From positions 107,319-171,318 of the forward strand of contig VXTP01000005.1 of NCBI GenBank assembly GCA_009837395.1: a stretch of 64,000 nucleotides of DNA, written 5' to 3'. The notes under the pieces were generated by a model, which worked only from the letters and a program-made list of their open reading frames with translations, ran no database searches and was not told the origin of the DNA. How positions within the stretch are numbered: position 1 is the first letter of the stretch; each line of letters opens with the position of its first letter. The position numbers were made by a program, and so were the translations under genes. This DNA is from Gemmatimonadota bacterium (GTDB taxonomy: Bacteria; JAAXHH01). Positions 52,741 to 62,491 of this stretch are shown here, piece by piece.

Positions 52741-55185
52741 CTACTCGGTCCGCAGGGACTCGATCGGGTTGGCGGTGGCTGCCCGGACGGCCTGGTAACT
52801 CACCGTCAGCAGGGCGATCGCCATGGCGAGGACGCCGGCGAGGATGAAGGTCGTCCAGCCCAGGTCGACGCGGTAGGCGAAGTTGCCGAGCCAGTTGTTC
52901 ATCACGAGGTAGGCGGCCGGCCACGCGAAGACGTTGGCCACGATCACGAGCCGGACGAATTCGTTGGACAGGAGCCGGAACAGTTTTGGCGTGGAAGCGC
53001 CCAGGACCTTGCGCACACCGATTTCCTTCGTGCGCCGTTCGGCCGTAAAGGACGCGAGCCCGAAGAGACCCAGGCACGCAATGACGACGGCGAGAACGGC
53101 AAAACTGACGAATACCTGGCTGAAACGCTGCTCGGCGTCGTAAAGGCGCGCGAAATTGTCTTCCACGAAGAAGTACTCGAAGGCGAACTCCGGGTTGACC
53201 TCATGCCATATTTCCTCAATCGCAGCGAGACCTTCAGTCATGAATTCCGGTTTGATCTTGACGACGACATGACCACCCTGGAAGTCTGCGAACAGGACCA
53301 GGGGGGCAATGGGTTGGTGTAAGGACGCGAAATGGAAATCCTTTACGACCCCGACGATCCTGCGCAGTTGAACGCCTTCCTCGTTCCATCCCTGCCGCAG
53401 CTCCCGCATCCAGTTCACTTCCTTGCCTACGGCATCTTCCGGTGAATCGAATCCCAGCCTCGTTACGGCGGCCTCGTTCAGCACAGCCCCGCCTCCCGCG
53501 GTCTCCCAGCCCCAGTCGCTGACGAACGAGGGGTGGAAGTACCTGCCCGTGACCACCTCGATGCCTAACGTCTCCAGAAAATCCTCATCCGTCCAGGCCT
53601 GGTTCATGTCGATCTTCGCGTAGTCGCCTTCGCCCGGCCTCTGCAACGTGATCGGTATCACGGCGTTCTTGTGGCCTGGAAGTATATAGGTGGAGGTCGC
53701 GTTGGTTACGTATGGACTCTCCTTCACGCGCTGTTTGTAGATCCTGGCCGTCTCCTGGACCGGATCGAAGGTCAGCGGGACGGCGACGACCTGGTCCGTG
53801 TTCAGTCCCATGTTTCTCTGCTGGATGAAATCAAGCTGGTTGTACACGACCCCGGTACATATGATCAGGGCGATCGATATGACGAACTGGCTGACGACCA
53901 GGATCCTGCGCATACCCGCAGTACCGGAACCCGATGCAAGCGTCCCCTTCAGGGTCTCGATCGGCGCCAGGCCGGACAGGTAGAACGCGGGATAGCTCCC
54001 CGATACGCAACCTACTACGACGCCGATGACCACTACAGCGCCGAGGGCGAAAAACGTGGTACCCGGATCCACGGCCAGCGATTTGCCGGTGAGCAGGTTG
54101 AACCACGGCAGACTGACCGCCGCCAGGAGGAGGGCGAGGCACACGGCCAGTCCGCTCATGAGCAGCGATTCGATCAGGAACTGCCGGGCCATCTGGGCGC
54201 GGACCGCGCCGAACACCTTTCGAAGACCGATTTCCCGGGCCCGGCCCGCGGATCGGGCGGTCGCCAGGTTCATGAAGTTGATGCAGGCTATGACGATGAT
54301 GAAAACCGCAATGGCGGCAAAGAGATAGACATACCTGACGTCGCTGTTGGGCGTCAGTTCCCGTTCCAGGCGGGAGTGGAGATGGATATCCGTCACCGGC
54401 TGCAGCCTGTACGTCAGAGATGCGTCGCCGCCTTCGTAGCGATTCCCGAGGTGTTTTTCCACGAAAGCGGGCAGCTTGGTTTCCAGTTCAGCCGGGTCGC
54501 TGCCTTCCCGAAGCACAACGTAGCTGTGGGCGGTGCGCCAACCCCACTCGTCGACTTTGGTATTCGAGTACGCTTCCTGGATCCTGAAGGACGCGAGAAT
54601 ATCGAATCCGAGGTGCGTATTGGAGGGCAGATCGGGCATGATGCCCGTCACCTCGAGGTGAAAAGTTCCCTCGGCATCCAGAATCCTGCCCATGGGGTCC
54701 TCATCGCCGAAGTACTTACGGGCCATGGATTCGGACAGCACGATCTTGTCGTTTCCGGTGAGCGCCGTCTTCGGATTGCCGGTCAGCAGGGGGACATCGA
54801 ACACGTTAAAAACGGTGGTATCGGCCAGATAGAAGTTTCGTTCGTAGAACCCCTTGTCGCCGTACTTGACCATCCAGGCGTTCCCGGGCGGGACGAGGCG
54901 GACCATGTCCTCTATTTCCGGGAAGTCCTCCCTCATGTACCAGACCGTGGGGATCAGGACGTCCGCGTTACGAATGACCTCGCCTCCCTGACGGTATTCA
55001 GCGGTTACGCGGTAAGTTCGATCCGCGCGATCGTAGAACCGGTCATAGCTCAACTCGTCACGGATATAGAGCAGGATGAGCAGGCAGCAAGCGATCCCGA
55101 GCGCCAGGCTCATCACGTTGATGAACGAATAGCCTTTCTGTCGATTAAAGTGTCGGAACGCTACGGTGAAGTAGTTGCTGAACAT
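52741..55185 (-). CDS. FtsX/MacB-type ABC transporter permease, paralogue 1
   Basis: 814 residues, first of the tandem trio in transcription order. N-terminus RHFNRQKGYSFINVMSLALG, conserved DELSYDRFYDRADRTYRVTAE at residues 45-65, periplasmic YRLQPVTDIHLHSRLERELT, FtsX signatures RAREIGLRKVFGAVRAQM and ERRTKEIGVRKVLGAS. The three proteins are strongly similar along their length but vary in the second periplasmic domain (about residues 500-640), where ligand or partner contacts would be expected. No ATPase or membrane-fusion gene is adjacent. Confidence 0.9.
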   Translation of the reverse strand: MFSNYFTVAFRHFNRQKGYSFINVMSLALGIACCLLILLYIRDELSYDRFYDRADRTYRVTAEYRQGGEVIRNADVLIPTVWYMREDFPEIEDMVRLVPPGNAWMVKYGDKGFYERNFYLADTTVFNVFDVPLLTGNPKTALTGNDKIVLSESMARKYFGDEDPMGRILDAEGTFHLEVTGIMPDLPSNTHLGFDILASFRIQEAYSNTKVDEWGWRTAHSYVVLREGSDPAELETKLPAFVEKHLGNRYEGGDASLTYRLQPVTDIHLHSRLERELTPNSDVRYVYLFAAIAVFIIVIACINFMNLATARSAGRAREIGLRKVFGAVRAQMARQFLIESLLMSGLAVCLALLLAAVSLPWFNLLTGKSLAVDPGTTFFALGAVVVIGVVVGCVSGSYPAFYLSGLAPIETLKGTLASGSGTAGMRRILVVSQFVISIALIICTGVVYNQLDFIQQRNMGLNTDQVVAVPLTFDPVQETARIYKQRVKESPYVTNATSTYILPGHKNAVIPITLQRPGEGDYAKIDMNQAWTDEDFLETLGIEVVTGRYFHPSFVSDWGWETAGGGAVLNEAAVTRLGFDSPEDAVGKEVNWMRELRQGWNEEGVQLRRIVGVVKDFHFASLHQPIAPLVLFADFQGGHVVVKIKPEFMTEGLAAIEEIWHEVNPEFAFEYFFVEDNFARLYDAEQRFSQVFVSFAVLAVVIACLGLFGLASFTAERRTKEIGVRKVLGASTPKLFRLLSNEFVRLVIVANVFAWPAAYLVMNNWLGNFAYRVDLGWTTFILAGVLAMAIALLTVSYQAVRAATANPIESLRTE

Positions 55186-55302
55186 GGGATGCCTTGAATC
55201 GGTTTATCGGCCAGTCGTCGGGATAATCGACAGGTACCCGTTTTCTCCCTGTTTCGGATGCATCAGCACCTTATTCCCTTAACCCTGGCGGGGATATTCC
55301 TG

Positions 55303-55308
55303 TATAAT
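55303..55308 (+). promoter_or_regulatory. Consensus minus-10 element upstream of rarA
   Basis: A perfect TATAAT occurs at 55303-55308, 160 bases before the rarA start and upstream of the four 18-bp repeats. No good minus-35 hexamer was seen at 16-18 bases, so activity would need an activator or is weak. Confidence 0.3.
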
Positions 55309-55360
55309 AACGCTGAAACGTCGAAACTTCACGGAACTTCGTCCCATTACAGTCGAATCT

Positions 55361-55442
55361 TCGCACCGCGGTGGTCGCTTTACGTACCGCAGCGGTCGCA
55401 TTTTCGCAACGCGGTGGTCGCATCTCGCTCCGCGGAGGTTCC
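55361..55442. repeat. Four degenerate 18-bp repeats with 21-22 bp period upstream of rarA
   Basis: Copies at 55361-55378, 55382-55399, 55404-55421 and 55425-55442 share the pattern TCGCACCGCGGTGGTCGC with one to five changes. The centre CCGCGG is palindromic. The period equals about two helical turns, so all copies face the same side of DNA. They end 26 bases before the rarA start. Confidence 0.7.
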
Positions 55443-55468
55443 ATCTTCGCTCCCACACCGGCCCTGCC

Positions 55469-56803
55469 ATGACCGATCTCTTCTCCGATCAGGCCGAAAA
55501 GCAACTACAGCGGGAAGCGCCGCTGGCCTCCCGGATGCGCCCGGATTCGCTGGAGGGCTTCCTGGGCCAGCAGGGGCTGGTCGGCCGGGGACGCCTCCTG
55601 AGCGAGTCCATCGAGCGGGACACGCCCTTTTCGATGATCCTCTGGGGACCGCCGGGATCGGGCAAGACCACCCTCGCCTTCATCATCGCCCGCGCCACGG
55701 ATTCGCATTTCGTCGCGTTGAGTGCCGTCAGCGCCGGCGTGAAGGACCTGCACAAGGCGACCGCCGAGGCCCGCGACCGGCTGGGCATGCATGGCAAGCG
55801 TACCATCCTGTTCATTGACGAGATCCATCGCTTCAACAAGCTGCAGCAGGACGCCGTGCTGCCGACCGTGGAGAACGGCACGCTGACCCTCATCGGCGCG
55901 ACCACGGAGAACCCGTCCTTCGAGGTCAACAACGCCCTCCTCTCCCGATGCCGTGTACTCCGCCTGGAGCCGCTTTCGGAGGAGGACCTGCAGAGGATCG
56001 TCCGCAACGCGCTGGAGGACGAAGAACACGGACTGGGCGGGCGGAACATCGAGATGGACGACGAGGCGGCCGCGCACCTGGCTTCGGTGGCCGGCGGCGA
56101 CGCCAGGATCGCCCTGAATACCCTCGAGGTGGCGGCCATGACCACGCCGCGCGGCGACGGGAGCCGGATCCGGCTGACGGTGAAGGAGATCGACGAAGCC
56201 CTGCAGCACCGGTCGCCGCAGTACGACAAGGGCGGGGACTGGCATTTCGACGCCATTTCGGCCCTGCACAAGAGCGTGCGGGACTCCGATCCGGACGGCG
56301 CCCTCTACTGGCTGGCCCGGATGCTCATCGCCGGAGACGATCCGCTCTACATCGCGCGGCGGATCATCCGCATGTCCGTGGAGGACATCGGACTGGCGGA
56401 CCCCTTCGCACTGACCCTGACCACTTCGGCCCAGCAGGCCGTCCATTTCGTGGGCCAGCCCGAAGGCGACCTGATGCTCGCCCATGCAGTGGTGTACCTG
56501 GCCACGGCGCCGAAGAGCAACGCGGTCTACGCGGCCTTTTCGAAGGCGCGGCAGGACGCCGAACAGACGAGCGACGAGCCCGTGCCCATGCACCTGCGCA
56601 ACGCACCGACCCGCCTGATGGAGGAAATGGGCCACGGCAAGGGATACAAGTACGCCCACGACTACGACGGGGCGTCCGTGGACCAGGAGCATCTGCCCGA
56701 ATCCATCAAGGGGCACCGCTACTACGAACCCACCGACCGGGGTCGCGAAGAGAAGATCCGCGTGTGGATGGAGAAGATGCGGAAGATCAGGGACGGGGGC
56801 TGA
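55469..56803 (+). CDS. rarA: Replication-associated recombination protein A (RarA/MgsA)
   Basis: 444 residues. AAA+ ATPase of the clamp-loader clade: PLASRMRPDSLEGFLGQQGL, Walker A LWGPPGSGKTTLAF, Walker B ILFIDEIHRFNKLQQD, sensor 1 LIGATTENPSFEVN, and the tetramerisation domain with YDKGGDWHFDAISALHKSVR and LIAGDDPLYIARRIIRMSVE. It acts at stalled forks with SSB and RecA. The gene follows the set of 18-bp repeats. Confidence 0.97.
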   Translation: MTDLFSDQAEKQLQREAPLASRMRPDSLEGFLGQQGLVGRGRLLSESIERDTPFSMILWGPPGSGKTTLAFIIARATDSHFVALSAVSAGVKDLHKATAEARDRLGMHGKRTILFIDEIHRFNKLQQDAVLPTVENGTLTLIGATTENPSFEVNNALLSRCRVLRLEPLSEEDLQRIVRNALEDEEHGLGGRNIEMDDEAAAHLASVAGGDARIALNTLEVAAMTTPRGDGSRIRLTVKEIDEALQHRSPQYDKGGDWHFDAISALHKSVRDSDPDGALYWLARMLIAGDDPLYIARRIIRMSVEDIGLADPFALTLTTSAQQAVHFVGQPEGDLMLAHAVVYLATAPKSNAVYAAFSKARQDAEQTSDEPVPMHLRNAPTRLMEEMGHGKGYKYAHDYDGASVDQEHLPESIKGHRYYEPTDRGREEKIRVWMEKMRKIRDGG

Positions 56804-56871
56804 CTTGAATGCGCGTCGGCCGCGGACGTCGCGGCGGTCTGTGCCGGGTTACGCTTCGTGGATTCTAATCG

Positions 56872-56906
56872 AACGGTCCGTCCGGTCCGTCCGGTCCGCC
56901 CGGCCC
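56872..56906. repeat. Short GTCCGTCCG-type tandem repeats between rarA and the next gene
   Basis: The convergent gap 56804-56930 contains a run of GGTCCGTCC units (about 9 bases each) followed by GCCCGG. Simple GC repeat; no hairpin with T-run was seen. Confidence 0.6.
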
Positions 56907-56930
56907 CCTGCGCGGCCGGTACGACCTCAA

Positions 56931-57506
56931 CTACGCGATCGCCTTGCGGTAACAGTAGTCGAAGAGCAGTTCCCACTCGCGCTGCTGGATGCCGCGGCAG
57001 AGATCGCCGGCCGGGACACCACCCACATTGGCCCCTTCGCACAAATCGATGAAAGCGTAAGGATCCCAGGAGGACTGGGACATGAGGTACGCCGCCTCAT
57101 CGGGCAGGTTGTCCGTACCGGAGGCGATGGTGGCCGCCTCGTCCCTCAGCTCGGGATAGATGTCGTGATCGCCTACGCGGCCGAACCAGTACTTCCCGTT
57201 GGGATAGTCCGGTTCGCGGCGGTGCATGATGCCGTGCCAGTAGCTGCCCGTAGGCGTGGTGATCTGCTGGCTGAGGGTGTGCGACGTGACCAGGAAATCA
57301 TGGTACAGCCACAGGCCTGATTGACACCCCTCGGCCATCGTCCGGTCGGTAATGCGGTTCGGCGCGAAAGCCTCGTCCAGGTTCAGGGCTTCCAGGCCCG
57401 CTTTCGCCGAACCGTTTTCTTCGCCCGGGTCCAGCGCCATGATGCGAGGCGTCTTGAGCAGCGCCGCGAAAACGGGTCCGTAGGCGGCGGGGTCGAAGGC
57501 AGACAT
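56931..57506 (-). CDS. Conserved-looking protein of unknown function
   Basis: 191 residues, soluble, no signal peptide and no membrane helix. Features: PAAYGPVFAALLKTPRIMAL at the N-terminus, AEGCQSGLWLYHDFLVTSHT in the middle, then SYWHGIMHRREPDY, PNGKYWFGRVGDHD and a C-terminal REWELLFDYCYRKAIA helix. The His, Arg and Glu in WHGIMHRRE could form an active or metal site. I cannot place it in a family. It converges on rarA and lies 147 bases from larE on the same strand. Confidence 0.75.
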   Translation of the reverse strand: MSAFDPAAYGPVFAALLKTPRIMALDPGEENGSAKAGLEALNLDEAFAPNRITDRTMAEGCQSGLWLYHDFLVTSHTLSQQITTPTGSYWHGIMHRREPDYPNGKYWFGRVGDHDIYPELRDEAATIASGTDNLPDEAAYLMSQSSWDPYAFIDLCEGANVGGVPAGDLCRGIQQREWELLFDYCYRKAIA

Positions 57507-57652
57507 GATCGGTCCTTTCGTAATGCGGGCGCTTATCGGTTGACGGGCTACGGCGGGCTTCGGCGGACTTCGGCGGGCGCACGCCCGGAGTCATGAGGTT
57601 CCGGCGTGCAGCCGCCTCGCGGTCACGCAGTCTCGTCTGGCGCCGCCCCGGA

Positions 57653-58501
57653 TCACGCAGTCCCTGCGGGCGCCGCTTTCCGTTTCTTCAGCACCTCGTT
57701 CATGCTCCCGGTGCGGTATCCTTCCAGGTCCAGCGTGACGTAGTCGTAGCCGATTTCCTTCAAGTACGCCGCGATCTCGTCGTGGTGTTCGACGACCTTC
57801 GGGAGGTCGGCGGGCTCCGTCTCGATGCGGGCCATGTTTCGGTGGTGCCGCACCCTGAACTGCTTCAGGCCCAGGCCGCGGATGAAAGCTTCGGCCCGGC
57901 CGACTTGTTCAAGGGCTTCGATCGTGATCGGATCGCCGTAAGGAAAGCGGGACGACAGGCAGGCCAGGGACGGCTTGTCCGCCGTGGGCAGGCCAAGGCG
58001 CTCCGACATCTCGCGGACGTCGGCCTTGGTGAACCCGGCGTCCTTCAGCGGGCTTCGCACGCCGTGTTCCCGGATGGCCAGCATGCCTGGACGGAAGTCG
58101 CTTATGTCGTCCAGGATGCTGCCTTCGCAGATGAAAGCGGCGCCTTCTTCCCGGGCGATCACCTCGAGGCGCGAATACAGTTCATCCCGGCAGAAATAGC
58201 ACCTTCGCGGATTGTTCTGCATGTACTCCGCGTTGTGGATTTCCTCCGTGTCCACGTAGCGGTGGCGGGCGCCCATCCACTCGGCCAGTTCGGCGGCCTC
58301 GTTCTTCTCCTCCTCTGGCAGCGATTCGGACACGCCGGTTACGCCCACGGCGCGGTCCTCCAGCACGTCGGAGGCCACCTTCAGCAGCAGCGTGCTGTCC
58401 ACGCCGGCGGAGTAGGCCACCAGGACGCTGCCCATGGCGCGCAGATCATCCCGGAGCGATTGGTACTTTTCGTCCAGCGTGGAGTCCTGGTTCCGGCTCA
58501 C
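57653..58501 (-). CDS. larE: ATP-dependent sacrificial sulfur transferase LarE
   Basis: 282 residues from a GTG at 58501, preceded by GGGGAG at 6 bases; an ATG at 58603 without ribosome site would add 34 residues. PP-loop motif VLVAYSAGVDSTLLLKVA, then RHRYVDTEEIHNAEYMQNNP, RCYFCRDELYSRL with the CxxC containing the sacrificial cysteine, CEGSILDDISDFRPG, SPLKDAGFTKADVRE and ACLSSRFPYG. LarE adenylates and gives up its Cys sulfur to build the nickel-pincer cofactor. LarB, LarC and a lactate racemase are not in the window. Confidence 0.93.
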   Translation of the reverse strand: MSRNQDSTLDEKYQSLRDDLRAMGSVLVAYSAGVDSTLLLKVASDVLEDRAVGVTGVSESLPEEEKNEAAELAEWMGARHRYVDTEEIHNAEYMQNNPRRCYFCRDELYSRLEVIAREEGAAFICEGSILDDISDFRPGMLAIREHGVRSPLKDAGFTKADVREMSERLGLPTADKPSLACLSSRFPYGDPITIEALEQVGRAEAFIRGLGLKQFRVRHHRNMARIETEPADLPKVVEHHDEIAAYLKEIGYDYVTLDLEGYRTGSMNEVLKKRKAAPAGTA

Positions 58502-58611
58502 GTCCTGCTCCCCATCGAACCCGGTTTCACGGAAGGCGAGCACCGGTATCGATCTCGGTGGATACGCCCTCACGGCGCTCACCGGCAAGGGAACGCCCAC
58601 CATGATTTCGC

Positions 58612-58641
58612 TTGACAGAAGGGGGGTTCCGCCGCAATTTA
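58612..58641 (+). promoter_or_regulatory. Candidate sigma-70 promoter for trpS
   Basis: TTGACA at 58612-58617 is a perfect minus-35; AATTTA at 58636-58641 follows after 18 bases. The trpS start codon is 145 bases downstream in an AT-richer leader. The divergent larE start at 58501 lies behind it. Confidence 0.35.
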
Positions 58642-58785
58642 ACACGTCTGTTTTTAGTAAGTTAAAGATAGGGCGGATACGGATTCGTGACAACGGTTTT
58701 TTGCGGTAAATCGCCGTGAACGAAGGGGCCGGGAGGTCCGTGTATCCCTGCGTCCCCGCATTCACGTGAAGGAGCATGATCAGGC

Positions 58786-59841
<1,056 letters not shown>

Positions 59842-59961
59842 GCCGGATGGAACCGGAAGATACCTGTAGACACAATGTATCTACACCGGATGGAACCCCT
59901 TGCCCTTCACCGCGTTCATTACAACGTGATTGTAAATCCTCCCCGCCCATAAGAACCATGC

Positions 59962-61101
59962 ATGGATATTTACTCGAAAGAATACGCCCACCAATCCCGG
60001 CTCCTGGGACGGACCGTAACCTTTCGCCGCAATACGGCCAAGTACCTGCTGATCGCCTTCGTTGCCGCGGGACTGCTCCATAGCCTCTCGCTGATGGTGC
60101 TCCTGGCCACCGGCCTGCTCCAAGACAAGAACATGGTCGAACTCACCCTCGCGCCTTACGAGCGCCTGGAGCAGCTCGAACAGGCCTACATGGAAATGCA
60201 GAATCCGCCGACCCTGGTCGACGTGCCGGAAGAAGCCCGCGTGGAGGAACCGCCGGACGATCCCGACGCCGACGTGGCGGACAAGAACGCCGTTGCGAGC
60301 GACCTGATGGAGGATACGGAGCTGCCCGAGGGGCTGGCTTATTCCGAGGGCGACCTGGAGATCAGGACGATGGAGGATTCCGAGGAAGAGGAAGATCAAC
60401 AGCACGACCCCTTCGCCGGCGGCGTCCCGCTCACCCCACGGGAGGGCGGCATCGAGGACTTCACGGAACTGGAAGACCCGCCGATGTGGACCTCGGATAT
60501 GATCATCCGGCCCGAATTCCGGGGCAGGGGCGGACGCTCGGGTCGCGGTGAAGGCGGGATGGAAGGGGAGATAATCGCTTCGGCGCCCCGGCCTACCGGT
60601 CCGGAGGCCCCGGTCTTCATCCCCCAGGACGATCTGAACGAGCTGGCCCAGGAATCCCGTCAGCCCGCGTACGAACGGCACAGGCGTTTCGGATTCGGAT
60701 TCGGGAGTACCGGTCCGCGGGTGCCCCGGACGGACAACCGCCACACCTCGGTCAGGGATTACGGCGATTTCTCGCTCAGCACCTACGCCTGGGATTACGC
60801 GCCCTACCTGTACATCCTCCGCGAAAGGGTGAGGAGGCGCTGGTTCGCCCCGGAGGCCTTCAACCTCGGCCTGGTGAGCGGACGGGTCATCATCCGGTTC
60901 AAGATCATGCCCGACGGCGCGCTGCGCGACCTCGAGGTCCTGTCCTACCGGGACAACGACATCCCCTACCAGTCCCTCGTGGCCTCGAGCCGCAACGCCA
61001 TCGAGTCGGCCAGCCCCTTCCCGCCGCTTCCCGCCGATTTCCTCCATCCATTCCTGGAAATCACCGGCACCTTCTACTACCAGATCCTGCGTGCGAGGTA
61101 A
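59962..61101 (+). CDS. TonB-like energy transducer
   Basis: 379 residues with the TonB layout: short basic cytoplasmic part, one membrane helix (YLLIAFVAAGLLHSLSLMVLLATGLL, residues 28-53), a long acidic and Pro-containing periplasmic linker, a Gly/Arg patch (FRGRGGRSGRGEGG), and a C-terminal domain (YAPYLYILRERVRRRWF, GRVIIRFKIMPDGALRDLEV, SSRNAIESASPFPPLP) matching the TonB C-terminus. No ExbB or ExbD gene is adjacent. TonB transfers proton-motive energy to outer-membrane receptors. The next gene starts immediately after its stop. Confidence 0.75.
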   Translation: MDIYSKEYAHQSRLLGRTVTFRRNTAKYLLIAFVAAGLLHSLSLMVLLATGLLQDKNMVELTLAPYERLEQLEQAYMEMQNPPTLVDVPEEARVEEPPDDPDADVADKNAVASDLMEDTELPEGLAYSEGDLEIRTMEDSEEEEDQQHDPFAGGVPLTPREGGIEDFTELEDPPMWTSDMIIRPEFRGRGGRSGRGEGGMEGEIIASAPRPTGPEAPVFIPQDDLNELAQESRQPAYERHRRFGFGFGSTGPRVPRTDNRHTSVRDYGDFSLSTYAWDYAPYLYILRERVRRRWFAPEAFNLGLVSGRVIIRFKIMPDGALRDLEVLSYRDNDIPYQSLVASSRNAIESASPFPPLPADFLHPFLEITGTFYYQILRAR

Positions 61102-62022
61102 ATGAGGTCAACGTTGCAAGCGCAAATCGGTAGACTGGTCGATTCGAAGGCATTCCAGCACACCGTACTCGGGGTGATCACGGCGGCCGCCATCCTGGTG
61201 GGGCTGGAAACCTCGCGGGAGATGGTGGCCCGGTACGGCGACTGGCTGCACCGGCTCGACCAGCTGGTCCTGCTGTTCTTCATCGTGGAAGCCGTGTTGA
61301 AGATGGCGCGCCACGGCCGTCACTGGTACCGGTATTTCGGCGACCGCTGGAACGTGTTCGATTTCCTCATCGTGGTGGCCTGCTTGATGCCCGCGGGAGG
61401 ACAGTACGCGGCGGTGCTGCGCCTGGCCCGGGTGCTCCGGGCGCTGCGGCTGGTGACCGCGGTGCCGAAACTGCAACTGCTGGTCAACTCGCTGCTCAAG
61501 TCGGTCACTTCGCTGGGATACGTCGGCCTCCTGCTGGCCGTGCTGTTCTACGTCTACGCGGTGCTGGGCGTCTACCTCTTCCGCGGCAACGATCCGGTGC
61601 ACTTCCAGGACCTGGCGACGGCGCTGCTGACCCTCTTCCGGGTCGTGACCCTGGAGGACTGGACCGATGTGATGTATATCCAGATGTACGGCAGCGACGC
61701 TTATCCGAATTACGCTGACTTCGCCCAGGCCCACCTCCGCGAAGCCTCCCGGGCCATGCCCGTCCTCGGCGCCGCCTTCTTCGTTTCCTTCGTGATGCTC
61801 GGCACCATGATCATGCTGAACCTCTTCATCGGAGTCATCATCAACTCCATGTCCGAAGCCCAGGCCGACCGGGAGTCGGAGGAAAGGCGCAGGCACCTGG
61901 AGCGGGACGGACGGATCAGCGTGGGGGATGAAATCGGGTTGATCGAGGAAGAGATCCAGAAACTTTCGAGACGACTCAAGTCTCTGCGCGGGCGGGCGGA
62001 TGCAGACAGTGGCGATGGTTGA
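61102..62022 (+). CDS. Voltage-gated-like cation channel (single-domain, six-helix)
   Basis: 306 residues: six helices of the bacterial NaV/CaV type. S4 has regularly spaced arginines (LRLARVLRALRLVTAVPKL). The pore helix and filter read FRVVTLEDWTDVMY, so the filter is LEDWTD rather than the LESWS of typical NaV channels. S6 is FVMLGTMIMLNLFIGVIINSM, followed by a C-terminal coiled coil (LIEEEIQKLSRRLKSL) that would assemble a tetramer. The ATG abuts the stop of the TonB-like gene, so the two are cotranslated. Confidence 0.9.
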   Translation: MRSTLQAQIGRLVDSKAFQHTVLGVITAAAILVGLETSREMVARYGDWLHRLDQLVLLFFIVEAVLKMARHGRHWYRYFGDRWNVFDFLIVVACLMPAGGQYAAVLRLARVLRALRLVTAVPKLQLLVNSLLKSVTSLGYVGLLLAVLFYVYAVLGVYLFRGNDPVHFQDLATALLTLFRVVTLEDWTDVMYIQMYGSDAYPNYADFAQAHLREASRAMPVLGAAFFVSFVMLGTMIMLNLFIGVIINSMSEAQADRESEERRRHLERDGRISVGDEIGLIEEEIQKLSRRLKSLRGRADADSGDG

Positions 62023-62052
62023 CGCGTGCCGGCGGTGGTTGACGCGTGCCGG
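62016..62052. repeat. 17-bp direct repeat at the end of the channel gene
   Basis: TGGTTGACGCGTGCCGG is present at 62016-62032 and 62036-62052. The first copy contains the channel stop codon. Confidence 0.85.
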
Positions 62053-62065
62053 AGATGTCCAGCCT

Positions 62066-62407
62066 TCAGATCTGCTCGCCGCCTTCCGGTCCATAGAAGA
62101 TGACCCACGTGGTCATCGACTCACCGAAATCGAGGAACCGGTGCTCGACCTTCGCGGGCACGAAGAAGAAATCCCCGGCCTCGAACGGCACGACCTCGCC
62201 TCCCATTTCGAACTTCCCATTCCCTTCAACGATCACGTAGCACTCGTCACGGCTGTGGGGTTTCTGATCGTCCGTGCCCCGGGGGATGTACAGCTCGATC
62301 TGCAACTCGCCTCGTTCCAGGGCGACGTGGAACCGGTCTCCGTTCGGGGCAGGAATCTTCGCGGCGACTTCCGCGGGGGTGATGCGCTTGCAGGTGTGTC
62401 TTAGCAT
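62066..62407 (-). CDS. Cupin-domain protein
   Basis: 113 residues from the ATG at 62407 (MLRHTCKRITPAEV); an in-frame start five codons earlier is possible. One beta-barrel cupin: motif 1 KPHSRDECYVIVEGNGKFEM and motif 2 GDFFFVPAKVEHRFLDF, giving the His/Glu/His metal-site pattern. Small cupins may be enzymes or sensors; nothing in the context decides. It converges on the channel gene. Confidence 0.85.
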   Translation of the reverse strand: MLRHTCKRITPAEVAAKIPAPNGDRFHVALERGELQIELYIPRGTDDQKPHSRDECYVIVEGNGKFEMGGEVVPFEAGDFFFVPAKVEHRFLDFGESMTTWVIFYGPEGGEQI

Positions 62408-62491
62408 GTCAACTCCGTCCACCTATACCTAATCGTAGCCAAACTGTGAACTGGATTAGTTAAAGAACTCTTGGCAGTTGGTCATTCCAGC

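Noticed and set aside
55361..55442. Coding sequence or CRISPR-like array in the rarA leader
   Set aside because: Spacing of 3-4 bases between 18-bp copies is far too short for spacers, and no start with ribosome site covers the region.
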